Below, piece after piece: positions 1-5,370 of a DNA stretch of 5,557 bases. This DNA comes from Clostridia bacterium (lineage in GTDB: Bacteria; Bacillota; Clostridia; Lachnospirales; Anaerotignaceae), in the NCBI GenBank assembly GCA_900757025.1, contig CAAEMG010000146.1:1-5557 (forward strand), read 5' to 3'. The number at the start of each line of letters is the position of its first letter. The first letter of the stretch is position 1. A model generated the notes under the pieces. That model saw only the letters and a program-made list of their open reading frames with translations, searched no databases and was not told the DNA's origin. The translations under genes and the position numbers were made by a program.

Positions 1-23
1 GCATCTTTTTTTATGCAAAAATC

Positions 24-36
24 GGAATATAATTCC
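24..36. repeat. Short inverted repeat upstream of spoVT
   Basis: GGAAT (24-28) and ATTCC (32-36) are perfect 5-base arms around ATA. The dyad lies about 15 bases upstream of the candidate -35 elements of spoVT, so it could be an operator. Short AT-rich dyads arise often by chance, and I recognise no known regulator's site in it. The rest of 1-50 shows only a GCAT/ATGC pair around a T run (1-16), perhaps the end of an upstream gene's terminator. Confidence 0.2.
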
Positions 37-50
37 AAATCAAAACAAAT

Positions 51-81
51 GGTATAAATAAAGCTTTGCTAACAAATACTA
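51..81 (+). promoter_or_regulatory. Candidate sigma-G (forespore) promoter of spoVT
   Basis: The -35-like GGTATA (51-56) is separated by exactly 18 bases from AATACTA (75-81). The sigma-G consensus of Bacillus subtilis, as I recall it, is TGAATA, 17-18 bases, CATACTA. The match is 4 of 6 and 6 of 7 at the right spacing. B. subtilis spoVT is transcribed by sigma-G RNA polymerase in the forespore, so the position fits known biology. The start site would fall near 88, leaving a leader of about 30 bases. It overlaps a sigma-A-like candidate. Confidence 0.5.
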
Positions 82-94
82 TTTTCAGTAAAAT
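66..94 (+). promoter_or_regulatory. Alternative sigma-A-like promoter of spoVT
   Basis: TTGCTA (66-71), a 17-base spacer and TAAAAT (89-94) match the vegetative consensus at 4 of 6 and 5 of 6. It overlaps the sigma-G-like candidate, so either or both may be used. In AT-rich DNA such matches are frequent, so the sigma-G reading is preferred because of the gene's known role. Confidence 0.35.
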
Positions 95-120
95 ATGATA
101 TTACAGGAGGATTTGGATAT

Positions 121-666
121 ATGAAAGCAACAGGCATAGTAAGAAGAATTGATGATTTGGGAAGAGTTGTTATTCCTAAAGAAATACGCCGTACTTTAAG
201 GATAAGAGAAGGCGACCCTCTTGAAATTTTTACTGACAGGGACGGTGAAATTATACTTAAAAAATATTCACCTATAGGCGAGCTTGGTTCTTTTGCAAAG
301 GAATATGCCGAAAGCCTTGCACAAACGGCAGGCGTGATAACTTGTATTATAGATAAAGACCAGATTATAGCCGTTTCCGGAGGCTCTAAAAAAGAATTTT
401 ACGAAAAACATATTTCCGGAGCAATGGAAAAATGTATTAATTCAAGAAATACTGTTTCAGCCAAAAGAAACGAAAGCAATTTTGTTCCTCTTTTAGAGGA
501 TGAAAACGATGAGTCTTACAATTATCAGCTTGTAAGCCCTATAATATGTGAAGGAGATGTTTTGGGGGCGGTTGTTTTTCTTTCACAGGACAAAAAAATG
601 GGCGATGTGGAGAGTAAACTGGCACAGACAGCGGCAGGTTTTTTGGGAAAACAGATGGAAAACTGA
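121..666 (+). CDS. spoVT: Stage V sporulation protein T (AbrB-type transition regulator)
   Basis: This is a transcription factor of the forespore. In B. subtilis SpoVT tunes the sigma-G regulon, spore coat/cortex maturation and germinant response. The 181 residues are close to the family length (178 in B. subtilis). Residues 1-47 form the swapped-hairpin AbrB/MazE DNA-binding domain, nearly identical to B. subtilis SpoVT as I remember it: GIVRRIDDLGRVVIPKEIRR (5-24), then LRIREGDPLEIF. Residues from about 53 to 178 form the GAF-like sensor domain, whose ligand is unknown in the family; its end, TAAGFLGKQME (170-180), is also typical. The start is the ATG preceded by AGGAGG (105-110) at 10 bases. 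A hairpin terminator follows the stop, so it appears to be its own transcription unit. AbrB itself is excluded because it is much shorter and has no GAF domain. Identification is very secure. Confidence 0.97.
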   Translation: MKATGIVRRIDDLGRVVIPKEIRRTLRIREGDPLEIFTDRDGEIILKKYSPIGELGSFAKEYAESLAQTAGVITCIIDKDQIIAVSGGSKKEFYEKHISGAMEKCINSRNTVSAKRNESNFVPLLEDENDESYNYQLVSPIICEGDVLGAVVFLSQDKKMGDVESKLAQTAAGFLGKQMEN

Positions 667-679
667 AAAAAGTATTTGG

Positions 680-714
680 AAGGGCGAGAAGCAAAAAAAA
701 CTTTTCGTCCTTTT
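680..714 (+). terminator. Intrinsic terminator of spoVT
   Basis: Arms 682-691 (GGGCGAGAAG) and 701-710 (CTTTTCGTCC) form a 10-base-pair stem with two G-U pairs around a loop of one C and eight A. A680-A681 pair with T711-T712, and a short T run ends at 714. It starts 13 bases after the spoVT stop and separates this gene from the symporter. Confidence 0.8.
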
Positions 715-759
715 GCGTATTAAAATACTATTTTTTGGCAGACAATGAAACTTTGTGAC

Positions 760-788
760 TGTTCAAACGTATTATTTTATGGTATACT
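760..788 (+). promoter_or_regulatory. Candidate extended -10 promoter of the symporter gene
   Basis: TATACT (783-788) is one base off the -10 consensus and is preceded by TGG, giving an extended TGn -10. The -35 at 17 bases, TGTTCA (760-765), is poor (3 of 6), which is common for extended -10 promoters or for activator-dependent ones. The start site would be near 795, giving a leader of about 145 bases. No riboswitch fold was recognised in that leader. Confidence 0.45.
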
Positions 789-816
789 GCTTAGGTATGT
801 CATGCTATGGTATGAT
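781..816 (+). promoter_or_regulatory. Putative operator region: LysR-box-like dyad and GGTAT(A/G) repeats
   Basis: ATAC (784-787) and GTAT (795-798) are perfect inverted arms around 7 bases and contain the T-N11-A pattern (T785, A797) that defines many LysR-family boxes. GGTATA/G occurs three times, at 781, 794 and 809. A second dyad, TCATGC (800-805) against GTATGA (810-815), has one G-T pair. A second extended -10, TGG then TATGAT (808-816), lies in the same stretch but has no good -35. A LysR-type gene downstream of the symporter makes an operator plausible; this is inference. Confidence 0.35.
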
Positions 817-939
817 GTTTGATTGGAAATATAAAATTTTGATAAAAATATCGTTAGTTTTTAGCAAAGAGAACTATTCGCCAAACCATAATTTAAAAAA
901 TATATCACATTTATTATAATTGAAAAAAGGAGGATTTTT

Positions 940-2391
940 ATGCTTGATGCGATATATAACAGCTTTGCATCTTTAATTGCCTATATAAGTAATTTTATGT
1001 ACAGCTATCTTCTTATAATTCTTCTGCTTGCAGTTGGAATTTATTTTACTATACGCAGTAAGTTTGTACAGATTAGTTTTTTTAAAGAGTCTATAAGAGT
1101 TGTCGGTGAAAAAAGCCATGAGGCTAACGCAATTTCTGCTTTTGAGGCTCTTATGGTTTCAACGGCAAGCCGTGTTGGTACCGGAAACATTGTAGGCGTT
1201 GCAAATGCCATTGCCATAGGAGGCTACGGTGCTATTTTCTGGATGTGGCTTATTGCCATTGTCGGCAGTGCAACAGCTTTTGTTGAAAGTACACTTGCAC
1301 AGATTTACAAAAAACACAGTCCTTCCGGCGGAAGTTATGGCGGCCCTTCATATTATATTGAAACGGCACTTAAAAACCGTCCTTTGGGAATAATATTTTC
1401 CATTGCACTTATAGCCACATATGCAGGCGGTTTTAATATGCTTGCATCTTTCAACCTTATAGACAGCCTTTCAAACTACGGTTTCTATCAAGAGGCTTTT
1501 TACGGAAATATTAATATAATACCTATTATAGGAGGCGCAGTTCTTGCTTTGACAACGGCGGTTTGTCTTATGGGAAAAAACAACAGAATTGTTAAGGTAA
1601 CAGGCGTGCTTGTTCCCATAATGGGTGTAACATACATCATAATGGCTGTTATTGCAATGCTTCTTAATATTAATATGCTTCCACAGGTTATAGTAAATAT
1701 TTTTAAGGGTGCTTTTGATTTTAAGGCTATTTTCGGCGGAGCGGCAGGCTTTGGTTCTTCTGCCGTTATGCAGGGTGTCAAAAGAGGTCTTTATTCAAAT
1801 GAAGCGGGCGTAGGTTCTGCGCCAAATGCTGCGGCAACGGCAAATGTTTCTCATCCAGTAAAACAGGGACTTGTTCAGATGCTTTCCGTATTTATAGATA
1901 CAATTCTTGTTTGTACGGCAACGGCAATGATGTGCCTTTGCACGGGCATAGAGCCTTCCGAAGGCTTAAAGGGTGCGCCTTTTGTGCAGTATTCCCTTTA
2001 TCTTACATTCGGAAATATAGGCCCTGTATTTATAACTATTGCGCTTTTGCTTTTTGCTTTCACAACTCTTTTGGGTAATCTTTTCTACTGTGAAGGATGT
2101 TTAAATTATATAGCCGGACATAAAATAAAAGACATTCATGCACAGATTTTCAGAGCTTTGGCATGTGTTGTAATATTTATAGGCGCACAGATGAAGTTTG
2201 GTCTTGTTTGGGACTTAGCCGATGTTCTCATGGGTATTATGGCTCTTATAAACCTTCCTGTTATAGTTATATTGGGAAAAACGTCAATGCTTACACTTAA
2301 AGACTATATGAAACAGAAAAAAGAGGGCAAAGACCCTGTATTTAAAGCTTCTTCAATAGGATTAAAAGAAAAAACAGACTATTGGAACTAA
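940..2391 (+). CDS. Sodium:alanine/glycine symporter, AgcS family
   Basis: An inner-membrane secondary transporter that takes up alanine, glycine or a related small amino acid with sodium (or protons); TC family 2.A.25, APC/LeuT fold. At 483 residues it is full length. The family signature is fully matched at 94-109: GGYGAIFWMW, then LIAIVG. Other family blocks are STASRVGTGNIVGVA (74-88) and GLYSNEAGVGSAPNAAATA (283-301). About 10-11 hydrophobic segments are visible, beginning at about 20-38 and including 150-170, 195-212, 220-242, 315-335, 360-382, 405-418 and 425-445. The tail from about 450 is charged and cytoplasmic. The ATG is set by AAAGGAGG (926-933), 6 bases upstream. It has its own promoter region and terminator, so it is monocistronic. 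B. subtilis relatives are AlsT and YrbD. Substrate choice among Ala, Gly, Ser or Gln cannot be read from the sequence. Confidence 0.95.
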   Translation: MLDAIYNSFASLIAYISNFMYSYLLIILLLAVGIYFTIRSKFVQISFFKESIRVVGEKSHEANAISAFEALMVSTASRVGTGNIVGVANAIAIGGYGAIFWMWLIAIVGSATAFVESTLAQIYKKHSPSGGSYGGPSYYIETALKNRPLGIIFSIALIATYAGGFNMLASFNLIDSLSNYGFYQEAFYGNINIIPIIGGAVLALTTAVCLMGKNNRIVKVTGVLVPIMGVTYIIMAVIAMLLNINMLPQVIVNIFKGAFDFKAIFGGAAGFGSSAVMQGVKRGLYSNEAGVGSAPNAAATANVSHPVKQGLVQMLSVFIDTILVCTATAMMCLCTGIEPSEGLKGAPFVQYSLYLTFGNIGPVFITIALLLFAFTTLLGNLFYCEGCLNYIAGHKIKDIHAQIFRALACVVIFIGAQMKFGLVWDLADVLMGIMALINLPVIVILGKTSMLTLKDYMKQKKEGKDPVFKASSIGLKEKTDYWN

Positions 2392-2403
2392 ATATATTTT
2401 TAT

Positions 2404-2438
2404 AAGCCGAACAGCTTCGTGTTGTTTCGGCTTTTTTT
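2404..2438 (+). terminator. Intrinsic terminator of the symporter gene
   Basis: AAGCCGAA (2404-2411) pairs with TTCGGCTT (2426-2433). The stem continues inward as CAGC against GTTG after a single bulged T (2425), with loop TTCGT (2416-2420). Seven T residues (2432-2438) follow. This is a strong rho-independent terminator 12 bases past the stop codon. Confidence 0.9.
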
Positions 2439-2450
2439 ATATGATATACT
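2422..2450 (+). promoter_or_regulatory. Candidate promoter of the lysR-comM unit
   Basis: TATACT (2445-2450) is preceded by TGA (2442-2444), an extended -10. TTGTTT (2422-2427) sits 17 bases upstream as a weak -35 (3 of 6) and lies inside the 3' arm of the preceding terminator. A second option is the perfect TATAAT at 2471-2476, which would start transcription just upstream of the ribosome binding site but has no good -35. The strong terminator before it implies that a promoter is needed here. Confidence 0.4.
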
Positions 2451-2488
2451 TATTTTATATAAATTTTATTTATAATCAGTTTGTGTTT

Positions 2489-2493
2489 GGAGG
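2489..2493 (+). promoter_or_regulatory. Ribosome binding site fixing the LysR start
   Basis: GGAGG lies 8 bases before ATG 2502. An in-frame TTG at 2481 lies upstream of this site and has no site of its own, so the longer 327-residue reading is unlikely. Confidence 0.8.
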
Positions 2494-2501
2494 TATACCC
2501 T

Positions 2502-3464
2502 ATGTTGCAGTCTATGAAATATGTTTATGAGGTATACAAGGAAAAAAGCTTTTCAAAGGCAGCTAAAAACCTTGGCGTTTCCCAGCCGGCACTTAGCACG
2601 GCAATTAAAAAAATAGAACTTGAGGCAGGAATAACACTTTTTGACAGAAGTTCTTCGCCGTTAAAGCTTACCGAGGCAGGACAGGCATATATAGACGCCG
2701 TTATGCAGGTTATGAGCATACAAAATAACCTTAAATGCCAGCTGAGCGATATTGCAAGCCTTAAAACAGGTTCTCTTAAAATAGGCGGCTCTACATTTTT
2801 TTCTACATTTATATTGCCTCATGCAATTTCAAAATTTTCAATGGAACATCCCGGTGTAAAAATAGACCTTATAGAAGCCCCTTCGGCGGATTTAAAGGGC
2901 AAACTTATGGACGAAACACTGGATATTATTATGGACAGCTGTGAGTTTGACAGCCGTTTTTACACAACATATCAGGTGCTTAAAGAAAATCTTCTTCTTG
3001 CCGTTCCGAAAACATTTGAGGTAAATAACGGTCTTGAAGAATTTCAGCTTACATCTAAAGACATAAAACAGAAAAAACACCGCAGTGAGGACTTTCCATG
3101 TGTGGATTTGAGCCGTTTTAGAAACGAGGAGTTTCTTATACTTAGAAAAGGCAATGATACGGGAGAAAGAGCTTTTGCCATGTGTGCCGACGCAGGCTTT
3201 ATGCCAAAGGTTCATATGTATCTTGACCAGATTATGACAAGCTACAATATTGCCTGCATGGGTATGGGTGCGGCATTTGTTACAGACAAAATAATTACTT
3301 ACGGATATCCCAGAACGGAAGTTGTTTTTTATAAACTTGGCGGTCATCTGAGCAAAAGAAATATTGTTTTTGCACACAAGAAAAACCGTTATCTTACACA
3401 GGTTATGAGTGAATTTATTTCATTTTCAAAGGGAACTATTTATAAGTTTAACAAAGAAAACTGA
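2502..3464 (+). CDS. LysR-family transcriptional regulator
   Basis: A DNA-binding regulator with a ligand-binding C-terminal half; the ligand is not known. It has 320 residues from ATG 2502. The winged helix-turn-helix spans about 1-60, with the family motif SFSKAAKNLGVSQPALSTAI (16-35), then LFDRS (46-50) and LTEAG (56-60). A linker helix follows to about 88. The effector domain starts at GSLKIGG (90-96), with the two-lobed periplasmic-binding-protein fold to about 305. It is slightly longer than the usual 290-300: residues about 172-205 carry a charged insertion (KDIKQKKHRSED) between the usual LAVP strand and the EEFLIL strand. The DNA start could also be read at Met5, but spacing favours 2502. 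It lies 22 bases upstream of comM in the same direction, so the two are probably cotranscribed. LysR regulators usually sit divergent to their targets; here the nearest metabolic candidate is the symporter upstream in the same direction. Confidence 0.93.
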   Translation: MLQSMKYVYEVYKEKSFSKAAKNLGVSQPALSTAIKKIELEAGITLFDRSSSPLKLTEAGQAYIDAVMQVMSIQNNLKCQLSDIASLKTGSLKIGGSTFFSTFILPHAISKFSMEHPGVKIDLIEAPSADLKGKLMDETLDIIMDSCEFDSRFYTTYQVLKENLLLAVPKTFEVNNGLEEFQLTSKDIKQKKHRSEDFPCVDLSRFRNEEFLILRKGNDTGERAFAMCADAGFMPKVHMYLDQIMTSYNIACMGMGAAFVTDKIITYGYPRTEVVFYKLGGHLSKRNIVFAHKKNRYLTQVMSEFISFSKGTIYKFNKEN

Positions 3465-3474
3465 TTTATAAAAC

Positions 3475-3480
3475 AAGGTG
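3475..3480 (+). promoter_or_regulatory. Ribosome binding site fixing the comM start
   Basis: AAGGTG, matching the 3' end of 16S rRNA (anti-SD CACCTT), lies 6 bases before ATG 3487. The in-frame GTG at 3478 is inside this site and is therefore not the likely start. The protein then begins MYSVVKS, as expected for the family. Confidence 0.75.
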
Positions 3481-3486
3481 AAGAAT

Positions 3487-5016
3487 ATGTATTCTGTTGT
3501 AAAAAGCTGTGCCCTTACTGGCATAGACGGTATAATTGTAGAAGTTGAAACAGACCTTACAAGCGGCGTTCCCATGGTTGATTTGGTTGGGCTTCCCGAC
3601 AGCGCCGTGAAGGAAAGCAAAGAAAGAGTGCGCTCGGCAATTAAAAATTCGGGCTTTGATTTTCCGCTTAAAAGAGTAACCATAAATCTTGCTCCGGCTG
3701 ATATAAGAAAGGAAGGCCCATCTTTTGACCTGCCCATAGCCGTTGCAATACTTCAAAGCAGCGGATATATGATGCAAAATTCCTGCGAGGAATATATGAT
3801 TATGGGAGAACTGTCCCTTGATGGGCAAATAAGGGCTGTAAACGGAGTTTTGCCAATGGTGTATGCAGGCTTTAAGGCAGGAATAAAAAAGTTTATTGTT
3901 CCTTTTGAAAATGCCGATGAGGCGGCTTTGGTAAAAGAGGCTGAAATATATCCCGTAAAAAATCTTGCCGAAACAATAAATTTTTTGAAAAAAAGAGCCG
4001 GTATAGACAGATATATTGTAGATGAGAATGAAATTTTTGCGTCAAACGGAGAAGAATTTTTAGATTTTGCAGACGTAAAAGGACAGGAAAATGTAAAAAG
4101 AGCGATGGAAATTGCGGCGGCAGGCTGTCACAATCTTCTTATGATAGGCCCTCCCGGTTCCGGAAAAACAATGCTTGCAAAACGTCTGCCGACAATTATG
4201 CCCGACCTTACGTTTGATGAATGTATAGAAATAACAAAAATATACAGCGTTGCGGGGCTTTTAAAAAGTAAAAACGCCCTTATAAATAAGCGGCCTTTCC
4301 GTTCGCCTCACCATACTGTGTCTGCTGCGGCACTTACAGGCGGAGGAAGAATACCTCATCCGGGGGAAATTTCACTTGCCCATAAAGGTGCACTTTTTCT
4401 GGACGAACTTCCCGAATTTAAAAGAAATGTTTTGGAAATTATGCGTCAGCCGTTGGAAGATAAATGCGTAACCATAGCCAGGGTAAACGGAACAATAACT
4501 TATCCTTCCGATTTTATGCTTGTGGCGGCAATGAATCCATGCCCATGCGGATATTTGGGCGACGGAAACAAATGCCACTGCACAATGAACGAAATAGCAA
4601 AATATACAGGCAAAATATCGGGACCTTTGCTTGACAGAATAGATATACAGGTTGAGGCAAGCTCTATAAAATATGAAGATTTGCAAAACAAAGAAAAAGC
4701 TGAAAGCTCTGCCGAAATTAAAAAAAGAGTTTCTGCGGCACACAAAATTCAGCTTGAACGATACAAAAACGACGGAATACAATTTAACAGCCAGCTTACG
4801 CCGCCTTTAATAGAAAAATACTGTGTTTTGGGTGAAAAAGAAAAGGCTGTTTTGAAAAAGGCTTTTGAAAGGCTTAATTTAAGTGCAAGAGGATACCACA
4901 AAATACTTAAAGCCGCCAGAACTGCCGCCGATTTGGAGGGCAGCGAAAACATAACCGTTAAGCATCTTTTGGAAATAATTCAGTACAGAAGTTTGGATAG
5001 AAAGTATATGTTGTAA
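3487..5016 (+). CDS. comM: ComM/YifB-type Mg-chelatase-like AAA+ ATPase
   Basis: A cytoplasmic AAA+ ATPase. In Vibrio and Haemophilus, ComM is a hexameric helicase that drives branch migration when transforming DNA is integrated; its role in Clostridia is not established. It has 509 residues, the full family length. Residues 1-165 form the N-terminal ChlI/Lon-like domain, with VGLPDSAVKESKERVRSAI (34-52) and DIRKEGPSFDLPIAVAIL (72-89). Walker A is GPPGSGKT (221-228) and Walker B is LFLDE (303-307). RSPHHT (272-277) and GPLLDRIDI (379-387) are conserved family blocks. C352, C354, C363 and C365 form a CxC...CxC cluster, probably metal-binding. The C-terminal Mg-chelatase domain includes LSARGYHKILKAARTAADL (465-483). 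It is not a true magnesium chelatase subunit, since there are no chlorophyll genes nearby. It follows the LysR gene by 22 bases; dprA lies downstream beyond a tRNA gene. Confidence 0.95.
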   Translation: MYSVVKSCALTGIDGIIVEVETDLTSGVPMVDLVGLPDSAVKESKERVRSAIKNSGFDFPLKRVTINLAPADIRKEGPSFDLPIAVAILQSSGYMMQNSCEEYMIMGELSLDGQIRAVNGVLPMVYAGFKAGIKKFIVPFENADEAALVKEAEIYPVKNLAETINFLKKRAGIDRYIVDENEIFASNGEEFLDFADVKGQENVKRAMEIAAAGCHNLLMIGPPGSGKTMLAKRLPTIMPDLTFDECIEITKIYSVAGLLKSKNALINKRPFRSPHHTVSAAALTGGGRIPHPGEISLAHKGALFLDELPEFKRNVLEIMRQPLEDKCVTIARVNGTITYPSDFMLVAAMNPCPCGYLGDGNKCHCTMNEIAKYTGKISGPLLDRIDIQVEASSIKYEDLQNKEKAESSAEIKKRVSAAHKIQLERYKNDGIQFNSQLTPPLIEKYCVLGEKEKAVLKKAFERLNLSARGYHKILKAARTAADLEGSENITVKHLLEIIQYRSLDRKYML

Positions 5017-5078
5017 AAAAATATTATGTTGGCAGTGTATATTTTAGTTGTACTGCCGACATAAGTTATAAAAATATT
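5017..5078. repeat. Hairpin flanked by a 9-base direct repeat after comM
   Basis: TTATGTTGGCAGT (5024-5036) pairs with ACTGCCGACATAA (5052-5064) as a 13-base-pair stem with one G-U pair and a 15-base loop that can pair a little further. AAAAATATT occurs at 5017-5025 and again at 5070-5078, directly bracketing the hairpin (its first three bases overlap the outer stem). On the + strand there is no T run right after the stem, so it is a poor intrinsic terminator for comM; on the - strand the A run at 5015-5021 becomes a T run. It may be an mRNA 3'-end stabiliser, a terminator with weak release, or a tiny inserted palindrome. Confidence 0.55.
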
Positions 5079-5080
5079 TC

Positions 5081-5109
5081 TTGCATTTTTCAACTGTTGT
5101 GATTATAAT
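5081..5109 (+). promoter_or_regulatory. Promoter of tRNA-Thr
   Basis: TTGCAT (5081-5086), a 17-base spacer and a perfect TATAAT (5104-5109). The start site would be near 5116, about 25 bases before the mature tRNA. The -35 is only half-consensus, but spacing and -10 are ideal and the position upstream of an isolated tRNA gene fits. Confidence 0.6.
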
Positions 5110-5140
5110 AACTAATGCAGTTAATATTCATTTTAAGTTT

Positions 5141-5213
5141 GCCGAAATGGCTCAGTTGGTAGAGCAATTGATTCGTAATCAATAGGTCGTGGGTTCGAGT
5201 CCCATTTTCGGCT
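5141..5213 (+). tRNA. tRNA-Thr, anticodon CGT
   Basis: A complete 73-base cloverleaf. The acceptor is GCCGAAA (5141-5147) with TTTCGGC (5206-5212). The D arm is GCTC/GAGC (5150-5153, 5162-5165). The anticodon stem is ATTGA/TCAAT (5167-5171, 5179-5183), with loop TTCGTAA giving anticodon CGT at 5174-5176, which reads the threonine codon ACG. The variable loop is AGGTC. The T arm is GTGGG/CCCAT with loop TTCGAGT (5194-5200) and one G-U pair at the base of the stem. The discriminator is T5213. G1-C72, C2-G71 and G35-U36 are threonine identity elements. CCA is not encoded, so it is added after transcription. This tRNA normally supplements a TGT-anticodon tRNA-Thr. Confidence 0.97.
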
Positions 5214-5216
5214 GAC

Positions 5217-5243
5217 AAGGGGGGTTTTAAGCACCCATTTTTT
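5217..5243 (+). terminator. Weak intrinsic terminator after tRNA-Thr
   Basis: GGGT (5222-5225) pairs with ACCC (5233-5236), and after one G-A mismatch AAGG (5217-5220) can pair with TTTT (5238-5241, two G-U). The loop is TTTAAGC, followed by six T residues (5238-5243). The stem is short, but its position just after the tRNA and the T run support a terminator role. Confidence 0.55.
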
Positions 5244-5306
5244 GTGTTAAAATTTAGAAAAAATAAACATATTTTTATTTTAATTTGTAATTTTGCTATT
5301 TTTAAC

Positions 5307-5335
5307 TTGAATTATTTTATAAAAGCATTTATCAT
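5307..5335 (+). promoter_or_regulatory. Candidate sigma-A promoter of dprA
   Basis: TTGAAT (5307-5312), 17 bases, TATCAT (5330-5335): 4 of 6 and 5 of 6 against the vegetative consensus. The start site would be near 5342, giving a leader of about 29 bases. It means dprA need not depend on the comM transcript. Confidence 0.5.
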
Positions 5336-5358
5336 AGGTTGCATATTTAACTGTTTGT

Positions 5359-5364
5359 GAGGTG
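5359..5364 (+). promoter_or_regulatory. Ribosome binding site of dprA selecting a GTG start
   Basis: GAGGTG lies 6 bases before GTG 5371. The next in-frame ATGs (5389, 5392) are too far from it, and an in-frame stop (TAG, 5335-5337) excludes much longer forms. Confidence 0.7.
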
Positions 5365-5370
5365 TACGCT

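Noticed and set aside
1..60. Open reading in two + frames from the window edge to stops at 55-60, possibly the end of an upstream gene
   Set aside because: Only 18-19 codons of low-complexity AT-rich sequence with no recognisable protein end; the two frames cannot be told apart and the stretch looks intergenic.
548..748. A 66-residue + reading frame overlapping the end of spoVT
   Set aside because: It lies out of frame inside spoVT and runs through the terminator hairpin; its composition is that of a shadow frame, and no conserved motif is seen.
911..920. Perfect TATAAT at 915-920 just before the symporter
   Set aside because: Transcription would start at about 926-927, inside the ribosome binding site, and no -35 is found; it is probably chance in AT-rich leader sequence.
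795..939. Possible riboswitch or T-box in the long leader of the symporter gene
   Set aside because: No T-box sequence, no glycine-riboswitch core and no terminator-like stem with a T run are visible before the start codon.
1500..1781. Minus-strand reading frame opposite the symporter gene
   Set aside because: The + strand here encodes conserved AgcS segments, and the minus frame has no ribosome binding site or family resemblance.
2892..3377. A 161-residue minus-strand reading frame opposite the LysR gene
   Set aside because: It is long only because the + strand codon pattern removes stops; the translated product is cysteine- and lysine-rich with no domain, and the + gene is certain.
3426..4952. 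Several minus-strand reading frames (67-136 residues) opposite comM
   Set aside because: All lie inside the well-conserved comM coding sequence and show no start signals of their own.
5247..5283. AT-only imperfect hairpin between the tRNA and dprA (TTAAAAT 5247-5253 with ATTTTAA 5277-5283; AAAAATA 5259-5265 with TATTTTT 5270-5276)
   Set aside because: All A-T pairs with a five-base bulge; expected often in such AT-rich sequence. It might help end the tRNA transcript, but nothing supports a specific role.
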